46,291 nt of DNA, from NCBI GenBank assembly GCA_020723105.1, contig DYJL01000024.1, positions 1 to 46,291 on the forward strand, read 5' to 3'. Shown one piece after another: positions 19,440 to 29,538 of the stretch (the stretch's first letter is position 1; each line of letters opens with the position of its first letter). The translations under genes were made by a program, and so were the position numbers. Source of the stretch: Nitrospira japonica (GTDB taxonomy: Bacteria; Nitrospirota; Thermodesulfovibrionia; UBA6902). The notes below the pieces were generated by a model. That model had not been told where the DNA came from. It ran no database searches and saw nothing but the letters and a program-made list of their open reading frames with translations.

Positions 19440-21179
19440 ATGAAACAGGAAGTTGTCGAAACAATCAGGAAAACCCTGGAACTCCTCAATCGGCAATGGG
19501 GCCTTGACAGCATACCTGATATAGATATTGAAATCCCGAAAAATGAGGCCATGGGAGATATTGCAACAACTGTTGCCATGGGACTGACAAAAATACTTAA
19601 AAAACCGCCAAGAAAAATCGCAGAGGAAATTGTTGATGCAATCAAAACAAACATAATCCCACCGCTTCCCGTTGCAATGCTTCGCAGCAACGGGAGCCCA
19701 GCCCCTTTTCTAAAGGGGGGCGAGGGGGGATTTGATATCTTCGAAAGTATTGAAATAGCCGGCCCCGGTTTTATTAACTTCAGATTCAGGAAAGAATTCT
19801 TTCATCAAGAGCTTAAAAAGCTTTTAACTAAAGAGCATTCATCCCTGCGTACGGATACTGGAAAAGGCATGAAGGTGCAGGTTGAATTTGTAAGCGCTAA
19901 TCCAACTGGGCCCCTGCATGTTGGACACGGACGGGGAGCTGCTGTTGGCAATGCCTTATGCAATATTCTGAAGGCTGCCGGGTTTGAGGTGCAAAAAGAA
20001 TTTTATATCAACGATGCAGGACTGCAGGTGAAACTCCTTGGAAAATCTGTCTGGGCCCGTTATCTGCAATTATTAGGCGATGACATACCCTTCCCGGAAG
20101 ACGGTTACAAAGGGGATTATGTCGAATCCATTGCAAAGGAGATTATCAATAAAAAGGGTGAAGAGTACCGGAATAAATCTTTTGAAGAATGCGGCGGGTT
20201 TTTTACAACCTATGCTTATAAAATGATGCTTGCCAATATAGCAAAAGACCTGAAAGACTTTGGCATTACCTTCGACAAATGGCAGAGCGAAAAAGAACTT
20301 TATGAAAAAGGACATGTGCAGAACGCCCTGCAAAACCTCCGGCAGAAAGAGCTGCTCTATGAAAAAGACGGTGCGATGTGGTTCAATTCGACTGGATTCG
20401 GAGACGATAAAGACAGAGTCGTAATAAAACAGGACGGCGAATACACCTACTTTGCTTCTGATATTGCCTATCACAAAGACAAGCTCGACAGGGGGTTTGA
20501 TACAATTATAGATATATGGGGCGCAGACCATCATGGATATATTCCAAGGATAAGGTCAGCGCTTGCGGCTTTTGGCCTGCCAAAGGAAAAATTCAAGGTA
20601 ATACTTATTCAAATGGTGGCCTTGCTCAGGCGGGGAGTGCCGGTACAGATGTCAAAGCGCTCAGGAGAATTTGTAACATTGCGCGAGGTTGTTGATGAGG
20701 TCGGCGCCGATATAACTAAATTTATTTTCCTTACACGAAGAGCTGACAGCCATCTGGAATTTGATATAGAAGTTGCTAAAGAGCAATCCTCGGAAAACCC
20801 GGTTTTTTATGTACAGTATGCATTTGCAAGGATATCAAGCATATTCCGGCAGGCGGAGGAACGAAAGGGGCAAGGGGATGACGAAGACAAGAGGCAATGC
20901 CTCGCCCTTCTGACGGAAGATGAGGAGCTTTTGCTGATAAAAAAACTCCTTCAGTACCCGATGGTCTTTGAAGGGTCTGCAATCTCCTGCGAGCCGCACA
21001 GGATAACCTATTATCTGCAGGAGCTTGCCGGGATGTTTCACTCATACTACAACAAACACAGGGTGATATCGGACGATGCAGGGCTTACAGATGCCAGACT
21101 GTGCCTTTGCAAAGCAGTACAGATTGTGCTAAAAGAAGGATTAAACATGCTTGGAGTCAGCGCTCCGGAAAGGATGTGA
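19440..21179 (+). CDS. argS: arginyl-tRNA synthetase with an in-frame palindromic-repeat insertion
   Basis: It charges tRNA-Arg. The class I catalytic core has SANPTGPLHVGHGRG (HxGH near 160) and the KMSKS-like VQMSKRSGEF (near 402). The N-terminal tRNA-binding domain and the C-terminal anticodon domain (ending GLNMLGVSAPERM) are present. The ATG at 19440 is preferred over a TTG two codons earlier. About 25 extra residues (about 77-101, PVAMLRSNGSPAPFLKGGEG) interrupt the N-terminal domain between the IAEEIVDAIK helix and the conserved IEIAGPGFINF strand. They are encoded by two G+C-rich hairpins of intergenic-repeat type. The frame is kept and the rest of the enzyme is complete, so it is probably functional. 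Confidence 0.95.
   Translation: MKQEVVETIRKTLELLNRQWGLDSIPDIDIEIPKNEAMGDIATTVAMGLTKILKKPPRKIAEEIVDAIKTNIIPPLPVAMLRSNGSPAPFLKGGEGGFDIFESIEIAGPGFINFRFRKEFFHQELKKLLTKEHSSLRTDTGKGMKVQVEFVSANPTGPLHVGHGRGAAVGNALCNILKAAGFEVQKEFYINDAGLQVKLLGKSVWARYLQLLGDDIPFPEDGYKGDYVESIAKEIINKKGEEYRNKSFEECGGFFTTYAYKMMLANIAKDLKDFGITFDKWQSEKELYEKGHVQNALQNLRQKELLYEKDGAMWFNSTGFGDDKDRVVIKQDGEYTYFASDIAYHKDKLDRGFDTIIDIWGADHHGYIPRIRSALAAFGLPKEKFKVILIQMVALLRRGVPVQMSKRSGEFVTLREVVDEVGADITKFIFLTRRADSHLEFDIEVAKEQSSENPVFYVQYAFARISSIFRQAEERKGQGDDEDKRQCLALLTEDEELLLIKKLLQYPMVFEGSAISCEPHRITYYLQELAGMFHSYYNKHRVISDDAGLTDARLCLCKAVQIVLKEGLNMLGVSAPERM
19668..19731. repeat. palindromic repeats inserted in argS
   Basis: CCCGTTGC (19668-19675) pairs perfectly with GCAACGGG (19687-19694). 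This hairpin is followed by a second one, CCCCTTT/AAAGGGG, and the run GGGGGGCGAGGGGGGA. These are typical intergenic repeat motifs, here read in frame within argS. Confidence 0.75.
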
Positions 21180-21181
21180 CT

Positions 21182-21622
21182 ATGTTATATCCAATAGCAT
21201 TAACAATTCATATAATCTCAATCATCATATGGATAGGAGGCGTGGCCTTCGTTACTATGGTGACATTTCCCATGATCCAGAGGGGCACCAGTTCGCTGGA
21301 GCAGGTCATGATGTTTCAGGGCACGGAGCACAGATTTGGAAAAATCGCAAAGACAATGGTCATCCTCGCGGGACTTTCAGGGTTGTATCTAATAAATGTA
21401 AAAGGAATGAGCCTGGGGGTCTGGATCATGATGGTCCTCTGGGCCGTGTACGCATCTCTCCTGTTCGGGCTCGAAAAAAAGATCTTCAAAAGCCTCTTTG
21501 GCAAACCTTCAGACCAGATAGATACGAAAAAGATATTTGCCATTCTTCAGGGCTTTCACTGGATCGTGCTGACGCTGAGCTTCCTCGCGGTCGCCGCCGG
21601 GATCTGGGTTGCGCATTACTAA
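21182..21622 (+). CDS. CopD/DUF2269-like four-helix membrane protein
   Basis: The product is 146 aa with four predicted membrane helices (about 3-27, 53-71, 77-97 and 120-143). Histidines near the membrane (THIIS-like N-terminus, TEHRFGK, GFHWIV) resemble the CopD/DUF2269 integral membrane group. Some members of that group bind haem or copper, but the function here is not established. The ATG two bases after the argS stop is the natural start; an upstream in-frame codon would overlap argS heavily. It probably shares the argS transcript. Confidence 0.6.
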   Translation: MLYPIALTIHIISIIIWIGGVAFVTMVTFPMIQRGTSSLEQVMMFQGTEHRFGKIAKTMVILAGLSGLYLINVKGMSLGVWIMMVLWAVYASLLFGLEKKIFKSLFGKPSDQIDTKKIFAILQGFHWIVLTLSFLAVAAGIWVAHY

Positions 21623-21626
21623 AAAA

Positions 21627-21893
21627 ATGAAAACCATAACATTCTCAGATCATGCTAAATTACAAATGACCCTAAGAGGTGCCTCTGAAGAAGAAGTAAG
21701 AATAGCTATCCGGAGAGCTAAGTGGGAGACTGCCAAGCTTGGCAAGCTTAAGACAAAATATAGATTTGATTTTAATAAAGTGTCGTTGACGAATCAAAAG
21801 ATTTACAAATACAAAACAGTCGAACCTATCTTCGCTGACGAAAGTGACAAAATCGTTGTAATAACTGTAAAAGTATATTATTCTAACGAATAA
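21627..21893 (+). CDS. DUF4258 small protein, possible toxin of a pair
   Basis: An 88-aa protein beginning MKTITFSDHAKLQMTLRGAS, with the His and ARGxS-like pattern (HAKLQM.LRG) of DUF4258. That family is related to RelE/HigB-like small toxins and is often found beside DUF2283 genes. A TTG at 21609 would overlap the preceding gene, so the ATG at 21627 is preferred. The next gene follows 12 bp later with an AAGGAGG site, so the two form a unit. Toxin activity is inferred from family and context only. Confidence 0.7.
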   Translation: MKTITFSDHAKLQMTLRGASEEEVRIAIRRAKWETAKLGKLKTKYRFDFNKVSLTNQKIYKYKTVEPIFADESDKIVVITVKVYYSNE

Positions 21894-21905
21894 GGAGGCT
21901 TAATT

Positions 21906-22130
21906 ATGAAAATTCAATATGACGCAGAAGTAGATGCTCTGTACATTGAATTCAAACCTCTTGAACCCGGAACAGCCGAAAACAGGGAAATGAGCGAAGA
22001 TGTTGTCGCCAATTATGGACCGGATGGCAAGCTTGCAGGACTTGAAATTCTTAATGCGAGTGTTGTGGTAGGCGAGACATTAAAAAAGATCGTTGTGGAA
22101 GTAAGTCCTGTACAACGCGTTGCAGCATAA
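21906..22130 (+). CDS. DUF2283 small protein, possible antitoxin of the pair
   Basis: A 74-aa protein with the DUF2283 pattern: IQYDAEVDALYIEF near the start, then DVVANYGPDGKLAGLEILNAS. DUF2283 proteins are small, usually lie next to DUF4258 genes, and are widely suspected of being the antitoxin half. An AAGGAGG ribosome site precedes the ATG. The family assignment is solid; the antitoxin role is inferred. Confidence 0.75.
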   Translation: MKIQYDAEVDALYIEFKPLEPGTAENREMSEDVVANYGPDGKLAGLEILNASVVVGETLKKIVVEVSPVQRVAA

Positions 22131-22149
22131 ATCATTCATGCACCACCCC

Positions 22150-22326
22150 TTAGACCTTCCTTAACACTGTATACACGCATGCCTTCCTGACTTTTAGATT
22201 GTCTTTTATCTCTGTATGATAGCCGTCTATAAATAAGGCGAAAATATCCCGGGGCAACTCCCGTCTTTTGAAATCATTAAGTCTTTCCTTAATAACATTT
22301 AATGAGTCAGCGAATGATATTACTTT
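22150..22326 (-). pseudogene. IS256-type (mutator) transposase remnant
   Basis: On the minus strand an open stretch of about 58 codons ending at a TAA (22150-22152) encodes ISFADSLNVIKERLNDFKRR, then RELPRDIFALFIDGYHTEIK and a VRKACVYTVL segment. The FIDGYHTEIK motif, with the first catalytic Asp, and the following KxCVYTVLxI strand resemble IS256-family transposases. Both ends are missing, there is no start codon, and the frame stops early. It is a relic. I recognise it by pattern only. Confidence 0.5.
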
Positions 22327-22330
22327 GGTA

Positions 22331-22339
22331 TGCTATAAT
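22331..22339 (+). promoter_or_regulatory. extended -10 promoter motif before the nucleotidyltransferase remnant
   Basis: TG-C-TATAAT (22331-22339) is an extended -10 element. It lies 5 nt before the ATG at 22345, so transcripts would start at or next to the start codon. No -35 or Shine-Dalgarno is evident. Confidence 0.45.
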
Positions 22340-22344
22340 TTCCC

Positions 22345-23823
<1,479 letters not shown>

Positions 23824-23841
23824 CGTTTTATTCCCCCTGAA

Positions 23842-23961
23842 TTAATTTCTGAGTTTGATGCTGTTATTAACCTTGCAGGAGAGCCGATTGCCCCGGGAAG
23901 GTGGACGAGGTACAGGGCTGCGTCGAAGTCTTTGCAGGATGTGCCTGATAAGGAGTTCTGA
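23842..23961 (+). pseudogene. remnant of a YfcH-type (TIGR01777) epimerase
   Basis: The frame reads LISEFDAVINLAGEPIAPGRW and then an unrelated short tail ending in TGA. DAVINLAGEPIA.GRWT is the hallmark of YfcH/TIGR01777 SDR epimerases, normally about 300 aa. Only about 25 recognisable residues are left, immediately after the repeat that ends tgt. It has no start of its own and is a relic. Confidence 0.6.
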
Positions 23962-23977
23962 GCTTCCTCTCAAGAAC

Positions 23978-24976
23978 CTAATCCTTCCACTTCAAACTTT
24001 TCAGAAAATTTTTGTTCTCTAAAAACCACCTTACCGTATTCTCAACGCCTTGTTCAAGGGACATCTTTGGCTTCCAGCCCAGCATTGTTTTAGCCTTGTC
24101 TATATGCGCCCATGTGGCTGTAACGTCGGCAGGATGCAGTTTAAACCTTTTGATCTTAGCCTTTTTGCCGAGATGTTTTTCCAGGAGGCCTATCACATAG
24201 TTCAATTGAACAGGATGGTCGCTGCCGAGATTGATTATTTCGTAGCCGACGGGCTTGAGCGCCCGTATCGTTCCATCAGCAATGTCGTCAATATATGTAA
24301 AATCCCTTGTCTGAGTGCCATCACCAAAAAGCGGGATCGGCTTGCCCGCGTCCATGTTTTTTACAAACTTGAAAATGCTCATGTCCGGCCGGCCTGCCGG
24401 GCCGTACACAGTGAAATATCTCAACACGGTTATATCAATACCGTAAAGATAATGATATGCATGGCATAGCGCCTCCGCTCCTTTTTTTGTAGCGGAATAA
24501 GGCGCAAGCGGCGTATCGGTTTTAGAGGTCTCTTTAAACGGCATATCCAGTGATGCATAAAGACTTGATGTTGAGGCGAGGACAAATTTTTTGACTTTAT
24601 GGTCTTTGCAGCATTCAAGGAGATTCAAAGTCCCTTTTGTGTTTGTATCGAGATAAACCCAGGGGTCTTCCACGGAGGCTCTGACTCCTGCCCTTGCAGC
24701 AAGATTGATTACCGCATCTATTTTGTTTTCACTGAAAATCTTTCTGGTCTTCTTATAATCACCGATATCAGCTTTATAGAATTTAAAGTCAGGATATTTT
24801 TTTAATATGCCAAGCCTCCATATTTTGAGCGCCGGGTCGTAGTAATTATTGATATTGTCCACGCCGATAACGTTTTTATTCATCTCAAGAAGCAATTGAG
24901 ACACCTTCCATCCGATGAATCCCGCACAGCCTGTTACCAGGATGGTCCTGCCTTTGAAGTTTCCTTTTGATTTCAT
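23978..24976 (-). CDS. NAD-dependent nucleotide-sugar epimerase (UDP-glucuronate 4-epimerase-like)
   Basis: A 332-aa extended SDR enzyme. The NAD motif VTGCAGFIGWKVSQ (about 14-27), the catalytic YSATKKGAE (YxxxK) with the Ser/Thr of LASTSSLYA, and RYFTVYGPAGRPDM and the later RDFTYIDDIADG are typical of UDP-hexuronate or UDP-glucose 4-epimerases. The RYFTVYGP and GRPDM pattern is closest to the UDP-glucuronate 4-epimerase group (LspL/WbnF type), although substrate cannot be fixed by eye. It is transcribed away from msbA across a 90-bp spacer and probably supplies a sugar donor to the LPS cluster. It ends 16 bp from the YfcH remnant. Confidence 0.88.
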   Translation of the reverse strand: MKSKGNFKGRTILVTGCAGFIGWKVSQLLLEMNKNVIGVDNINNYYDPALKIWRLGILKKYPDFKFYKADIGDYKKTRKIFSENKIDAVINLAARAGVRASVEDPWVYLDTNTKGTLNLLECCKDHKVKKFVLASTSSLYASLDMPFKETSKTDTPLAPYSATKKGAEALCHAYHYLYGIDITVLRYFTVYGPAGRPDMSIFKFVKNMDAGKPIPLFGDGTQTRDFTYIDDIADGTIRALKPVGYEIINLGSDHPVQLNYVIGLLEKHLGKKAKIKRFKLHPADVTATWAHIDKAKTMLGWKPKMSLEQGVENTVRWFLENKNFLKSLKWKD

Positions 24977-25066
24977 AGAAAGTTCCTTTCGGTTTCAGCA
25001 AAATTGAATTTGTTATAATACAGCAAAAAATAGCTAAAAAACAAAGACAGACAGTATACTATCTCC

Positions 25067-26782
25067 ATGAATATTACCGGGAAGATCATTAAGCTTGCAA
25101 AACCATATTGGCACAGAGTACTTACTGGTATTGTACTAAGCCTTATGGTGTCAGGCATAACTGCAGCCATTGCCTGGGCTGTCAAGCCGGCACTTGATGA
25201 AATCTTTACCGATAAAAAATACGAATATCTGAAGTTTTTCCCGGCCGCAATTTTTATCCTTTTTGCATTAAAGGGAATATTAAATTTCGGGCAAAGTTAT
25301 TTAATGAAATCCGCGGGAATGAAGCTGGTAAGAGATATGCGCAATAAATTATATAATCACGTCCTCAGCCTGCCGGTCGGATATTTCACCAAAGAGTCTT
25401 CCGGTGTGATCATCTCCAGGATTATGTATGATGCTGAAATGCTGCGTGGTTTGATGTCAGACGTTATAAAGGCCTTTGTGCTTGAAGTGCCAACAATACT
25501 GTTCCTGATGGGGCTTGCATGTTACAGAAGCTGGAGTTTGACCCTTATGATTTTAGCGTTGCTTCCGTTGATAGCATACAGCACAAGAAAAATCGGCAAG
25601 AGCGTCAAAAAAAGGAGAAAAGAGTCTCAGAGAAAACTTTCGTTCCTCACGCAGAAAATCAGCGAGAGCATACTGGGCATACGTATTATCAAGGTCTTTA
25701 ACCGTGAAATAACAAAAAGCAACAACTTTACAGATGAAAACCAGAGATATTACAGAGAGATGTTGAGAGTTGAAAGATTTAAAGAGGTTGCCAAGCTGAT
25801 TATTGAAATCGCTACAGGCCTGGGAATCGCTGTGGTCCTGTGGTACGGCGGCAACATGGTGGTAAAAAATACTATTACCCCGGGAGATTTTGCGTCCATC
25901 ATAGTTGCTATATACATGATTTTTTCACCGACGAGAAAGATCGGCGAGGCCTATACTACACTGCAGGAAACACGCGCCTCTATTGAAAGGGTGGACACCC
26001 TGCTTGATATAGCGCCTGAGGAAAGCAGAAATATCAAGCTTGAGAATTTCAAGGATTCAATAAACTTTACAAATGTGTCCTTTGCGTATCCGGGAAGGCA
26101 AGCTTCTGTTTTAAAAGAGCTAAACCTTGAGATAAAACACGGTGAGGTTATTGCTGTTGTGGGCCCAAGCGGCGTGGGAAAATCAACGCTCGTTGATATG
26201 ATTCCAGCCTTTAATAAGCCTTCAAAAGGAAAAATAACCATTGACGGAACAGACATAAATGAGCTGGATCTACGTTCTCTCAGGGAGTTAATAGGGATTG
26301 TAAGTCAGGAAATTATCCTCTTTAATGACACGGTTAAGGAAAATATCGCCTTTGGCAGGCACAACGCAACAAAAGAGGAAATAATTGAAGCGGCCCAGTT
26401 AGCGTTTGCAGATGATTTCATACAGGAGTTGCCGGAGAAATACGATACGGTTATAGGCGAAAGGGGCCTCAAACTTTCAGGCGGACAAAAACAGAGGCTC
26501 GCTATTGCACGGGCTGTTTTAAAAAATCCCCCGATATTGATACTTGATGAAGCCACATCGTCTCTCGACTCGGTTTCCGAAGCCCTTGTTCAAAAGGCTC
26601 TGGAAAAATTAATGAAGGGCCGGACCACTATTGTCATTGCCCACCGTCTTTCAACTATTAAAAATGCAGACCGGATAGTAATTCTTGATAAAGGGAAAAT
26701 CATTGATATCGGTTCACATGAACAGCTCATGTCAAGGAATGAAACATATATGAAACTATATAATGCGTTTGCGTTGAGCTGA
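25067..26782 (+). CDS. msbA: lipid A/core exporter MsbA-type ABC transporter
   Basis: This homodimeric exporter flips lipid A-core across the inner membrane. The 571-aa protein has six membrane helices (about 15-310) fused to an ATPase domain. The ATPase has Walker A GPSGVGKST (near 366), Q-loop SQEIILFN, signature LSGGQKQR (near 469), Walker B ILILDEATSSLD (near 492) and the H-loop IVIAHRLST. It heads the plus-strand LPS-core run, which fits lipid A export better than drug export. TATAAT at 25014-25019 and TATACT at 25055-25060 are possible -10 elements, neither with a good -35. Confidence 0.93.
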   Translation: MNITGKIIKLAKPYWHRVLTGIVLSLMVSGITAAIAWAVKPALDEIFTDKKYEYLKFFPAAIFILFALKGILNFGQSYLMKSAGMKLVRDMRNKLYNHVLSLPVGYFTKESSGVIISRIMYDAEMLRGLMSDVIKAFVLEVPTILFLMGLACYRSWSLTLMILALLPLIAYSTRKIGKSVKKRRKESQRKLSFLTQKISESILGIRIIKVFNREITKSNNFTDENQRYYREMLRVERFKEVAKLIIEIATGLGIAVVLWYGGNMVVKNTITPGDFASIIVAIYMIFSPTRKIGEAYTTLQETRASIERVDTLLDIAPEESRNIKLENFKDSINFTNVSFAYPGRQASVLKELNLEIKHGEVIAVVGPSGVGKSTLVDMIPAFNKPSKGKITIDGTDINELDLRSLRELIGIVSQEIILFNDTVKENIAFGRHNATKEEIIEAAQLAFADDFIQELPEKYDTVIGERGLKLSGGQKQRLAIARAVLKNPPILILDEATSSLDSVSEALVQKALEKLMKGRTTIVIAHRLSTIKNADRIVILDKGKIIDIGSHEQLMSRNETYMKLYNAFALS

Positions 26783-26797
26783 GCAGGGAAACGTTAT

Positions 26798-27544
26798 ATG
26801 GCATTAAGAGAAGAATTTGTAAAATCAGGCAATTGGCTTTTCAGATGGCGAAGTTATTTCCCGCTGTTTATAGTACCGCTTCTTCTGATTGCTTTACGGG
26901 AATCCAAGTATCTGGAGCGAAACGCTGGAGAGACTGCAGAATATCTCTGGGAGGGTCTTTGCGCGGTGCTGTCTTTTTCAGGATTGATAGTACGTTGTAT
27001 GGTGGTAGGCTACGCTCCTAAAAGAACCTCCGGGAGAAACACGGATAAACAAAAGGCAGAAACACTTAATACAACAGGTTTATATTCTGTAATAAGACAT
27101 CCGCTTTATCTCGGGAATTTTTTAATTTTTCTGGGAATGGTGTTGTTTATTCAGGTACCCTGGTTTATCATCTTTGCTGTTCTGTCATTCTGGCTGTACT
27201 ATGAAAGGATAATGTTTGCTGAAGAGGAGTTTCTAAGGGAGAAATTCGGCGAACCATTTATCAGGTGGGCTGAAAAGACACCAGCCTTTCTCCCTAAATT
27301 CAGCAACTGGCAGCAGCCGGTATTAACATTTTCATTAAGAAATGTCCTTAAAAGGGAATATACCGCTTTTTTTCTCATCATTGCGTCCTTCACTTTACTG
27401 GATATAGCCGGAGACCTGTTTACAAAAGGCAAATTCCATATAGATATAATGTGGCTGATATCCTTTATATTCGGTCTTGTTGTATATGTAATTCTAAGGA
27501 CACTGAAGACCAAAACGAAGATCTTGCATGTTGAAGGCAGATGA
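26798..27544 (+). CDS. ICMT-like integral membrane methyltransferase
   Basis: A 248-aa membrane protein with about five or six helices. The central part has the isoprenylcysteine carboxyl methyltransferase (ICMT/PEMT-like) signature: GLYSVIRHPLYLGNFL (about 101-116), then the downstream acidic EEEFLREKFGEPFIRWAE. These segments bind SAM in the family. In other bacteria a related protein (Leptospira LmtA) methylates lipid A phosphate. The position directly after msbA and overlapping an LPS-cluster gene by four bases (ATGA) makes a lipid or LPS substrate likely, but this is inference. Confidence 0.75.
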   Translation: MALREEFVKSGNWLFRWRSYFPLFIVPLLLIALRESKYLERNAGETAEYLWEGLCAVLSFSGLIVRCMVVGYAPKRTSGRNTDKQKAETLNTTGLYSVIRHPLYLGNFLIFLGMVLFIQVPWFIIFAVLSFWLYYERIMFAEEEFLREKFGEPFIRWAEKTPAFLPKFSNWQQPVLTFSLRNVLKREYTAFFLIIASFTLLDIAGDLFTKGKFHIDIMWLISFIFGLVVYVILRTLKTKTKILHVEGR

Positions 27545-28362
27545 AGAAAAAAAATGTCAGTATCCCGGTCCTGATGTATCATCATGTTAATCCCGAGGGG
27601 AACTTTATCAATGTTACGCCTGATGTCTTCGAAAAACAGATAAGGCATCTCAAAGAACATGGCTATACCACGCTGCACTCCAGCGAACTTTTATCAATCA
27701 TAAAAGGTGAACAGACGCCCCCTGAAAAGCCGCTAATGATTACCTTTGACGACGGATGGCTTGATAACTGGCTCTTTGCCTATCCAACACTTAAAAAATA
27801 TGGCATGAAGGCAATAATCTTTGTAATAACTTCCCGGCTTAATGAAAAAGGCAGGAGAAAACGTTCCGATGAAGGGACTGTTAAAGGATTGCCTTCTCAT
27901 AAAGACTGTCAGCAGATGATCGAGGCCGGGGCAGCAACAGAAGTGATGCTTTCATGGGAAGAGTGCAGGGAAATGGAAGATAGCGGCCTGATAGATATAC
28001 AGTCCCATACTCATACCCACCGGAGATGGTATAAATTATATCCTCATCCTGAAGAAAGAAGGGCCGTGCTTAACGAAGAACTTACGACCTCAAAAGAAAT
28101 AATAGAGAATAAATTAAAGAAGCCGTGCAATGCGCTCTGCTGGCCTTGGGGAAAATATGATGAAGAATACCTGGAAGCTGCCAGGGCTTCGGGGTATCAG
28201 CTTATTTTTACCACCGAAAAAGGCACCAATACGTACGCAACTGAACCCTGGAGAATCAAACGGATAGTCATCGGGAACGTAAGTAAATTTTCATTTAGAA
28301 AAAAACTCATTATATATTCAAGGGACTGGTTAAGCAGGGCTTACCTGAAGTATTTTAAGTAA
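27541..28362 (+). CDS. polysaccharide deacetylase (NodB family)
   Basis: A 273-aa carbohydrate esterase family 4 protein. The metal site appears as MITFDDGWLDN (TFDDG) and SHTHTHRRW (HxxxH), with the C-terminal ALCWPWGKYDEEY segment. It should remove N- or O-acetyl groups from a sugar. It has no signal peptide, so it probably acts in the cytoplasm on a lipid-linked core or glycan intermediate. It is coupled to the methyltransferase gene (ATGA overlap), and the GT4 gene follows directly with no gap. Confidence 0.88.
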   Translation: MKKKNVSIPVLMYHHVNPEGNFINVTPDVFEKQIRHLKEHGYTTLHSSELLSIIKGEQTPPEKPLMITFDDGWLDNWLFAYPTLKKYGMKAIIFVITSRLNEKGRRKRSDEGTVKGLPSHKDCQQMIEAGAATEVMLSWEECREMEDSGLIDIQSHTHTHRRWYKLYPHPEERRAVLNEELTTSKEIIENKLKKPCNALCWPWGKYDEEYLEAARASGYQLIFTTEKGTNTYATEPWRIKRIVIGNVSKFSFRKKLIIYSRDWLSRAYLKYFK

Positions 28363-29469
28363 ATGAGAATTCTTCATACAGAATGGTCTGACGGACTTGG
28401 CGGGCAGGAAAAAAGGGTGCTTGCAGAAGCTGCCGGCCTGATTGAAAGAGGGCACTATGTAGCCCTGGTCTGCAGGGAACATGCAAGGATAAGAAATGAA
28501 GCAGCAAGGCTCGGAATTAATATTCATGCCATCCCCATGAGAAGGACTTATGACATCGCCGGCATTATTGCACTGGCTAAGTATTTAAAGCAGGAAAAGT
28601 TTGACATCGTAAACACTCATAGCGGCGTGGACTCATGGATAGGTGGGATTGCTGCAAAAATCGCAGGAGTTCCTGTGCTTATAAGAACAAGACATCTCAA
28701 TATCCCGCTCAAAAGAAATATTTTTAACTTCATACACTATTTGCCTGATATATACATAACCTGCGGCGACAACATGCAGAGCAATCTTGTCAACAACTGC
28801 GGTTTCCCGGCAGACCGGGTGGTTAGTATTCCTACAGGCGTTGGCATGGAATATTTTAATGTGAAGAAAAACAATGAAGCCAAACTGAAATATGGCCTGG
28901 ATATAAATTCAATAGTTATAACGAACGTTGGTATTTTAAGAAAAGTTAAAGGACATGAGATAACGCTGAAATCGGTAAAGACCGTCACAGAGGCTTTTCC
29001 AAATGCCAGTTTTTTAATAGTTGGTGACGGGCCGAGAAAAGAGGCGCTTGCAAGCCTTATTAATGAACTTGATATCAGACGCAATGTGATATTTACCGGT
29101 TTTATAGAAAATATACCCGAGATATACTCATTCACCGATGTTGCAATACTCAGTTCCTGGTCCGAAGGACTTCCACAAAGCCTTCTGCAAGCCATGGCAT
29201 CGGATGTTCCGGTTGTAGCTACAAAAGTCGGCGGCGTGCCGCAGGTTGTCATGCATGAAAAAACCGGCCTTCTCGTTGAGGCAGGAGATAGTGAAGGCCT
29301 TGCAAAAGAGATAATAAGGCTTTTGAAGGACCCTGACAAGGCATCACGTTTTGCCGCGGATGCGAAAGAGCTTGTCCTTGAAAGACATTCGGTAGGGCAC
29401 ATGATTGATAAGATTGAGAATCTTTATAAACATTTATTAAAACAAAAAGCAAAACATGATGCGTTCTGA
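28363..29469 (+). CDS. glycosyltransferase family 4
   Basis: A 368-aa GT-B retaining glycosyltransferase. The N-terminal donor loop is GLGGQEKRVLAEAAG; the C-terminal half has GILRKVKGHEI, FLIVGDGPRKEAL and the nucleotide-sugar site SEGLPQSLLQAMASDVPVV. The second acid of the usual EX7E motif is Gln here, a variant I have seen in related LPS enzymes. It starts at the ATG directly after the deacetylase stop. The next gene encodes a close paralogue with the same N-terminal pattern (HTE...GGQ.NRVL), so the two probably add related sugars in sequence. Confidence 0.88.
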   Translation: MRILHTEWSDGLGGQEKRVLAEAAGLIERGHYVALVCREHARIRNEAARLGINIHAIPMRRTYDIAGIIALAKYLKQEKFDIVNTHSGVDSWIGGIAAKIAGVPVLIRTRHLNIPLKRNIFNFIHYLPDIYITCGDNMQSNLVNNCGFPADRVVSIPTGVGMEYFNVKKNNEAKLKYGLDINSIVITNVGILRKVKGHEITLKSVKTVTEAFPNASFLIVGDGPRKEALASLINELDIRRNVIFTGFIENIPEIYSFTDVAILSSWSEGLPQSLLQAMASDVPVVATKVGGVPQVVMHEKTGLLVEAGDSEGLAKEIIRLLKDPDKASRFAADAKELVLERHSVGHMIDKIENLYKHLLKQKAKHDAF

Positions 29470-29471
29470 AT

Positions 29472-29536
29472 GTCATTCCCGCGAAGGCCTGCGTGCCTGC
29501 CCTTATAAAGGGCAACCACATAGGGTTGCCCCTACA
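29472..29536. repeat. chimeric palindromic repeat between two GT4 genes
   Basis: The left end is a GTCATTCCCGCG repeat half and the right end is a GTAGGGGC-family half (GCCCCTAC at 29527-29534), with CCTGCGTGCCTGCCC and AAGGGCAACC between. It ends 4 bp before the next ATG, in the space where a ribosome site would be expected. Confidence 0.75.
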
Positions 29537-29538
29537 AC

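Noticed and set aside
21101-21181. Longer N-terminus for the CopD-like membrane protein
   Set aside because: It would overlap argS by about 80 bp. The ATG at 21182 starts directly at a membrane helix.
25014-25060. Strong sigma70 promoter for msbA
   Set aside because: Two good -10 hexamers exist, but neither has a recognisable -35 at 16-18 bp, so I did not call one.
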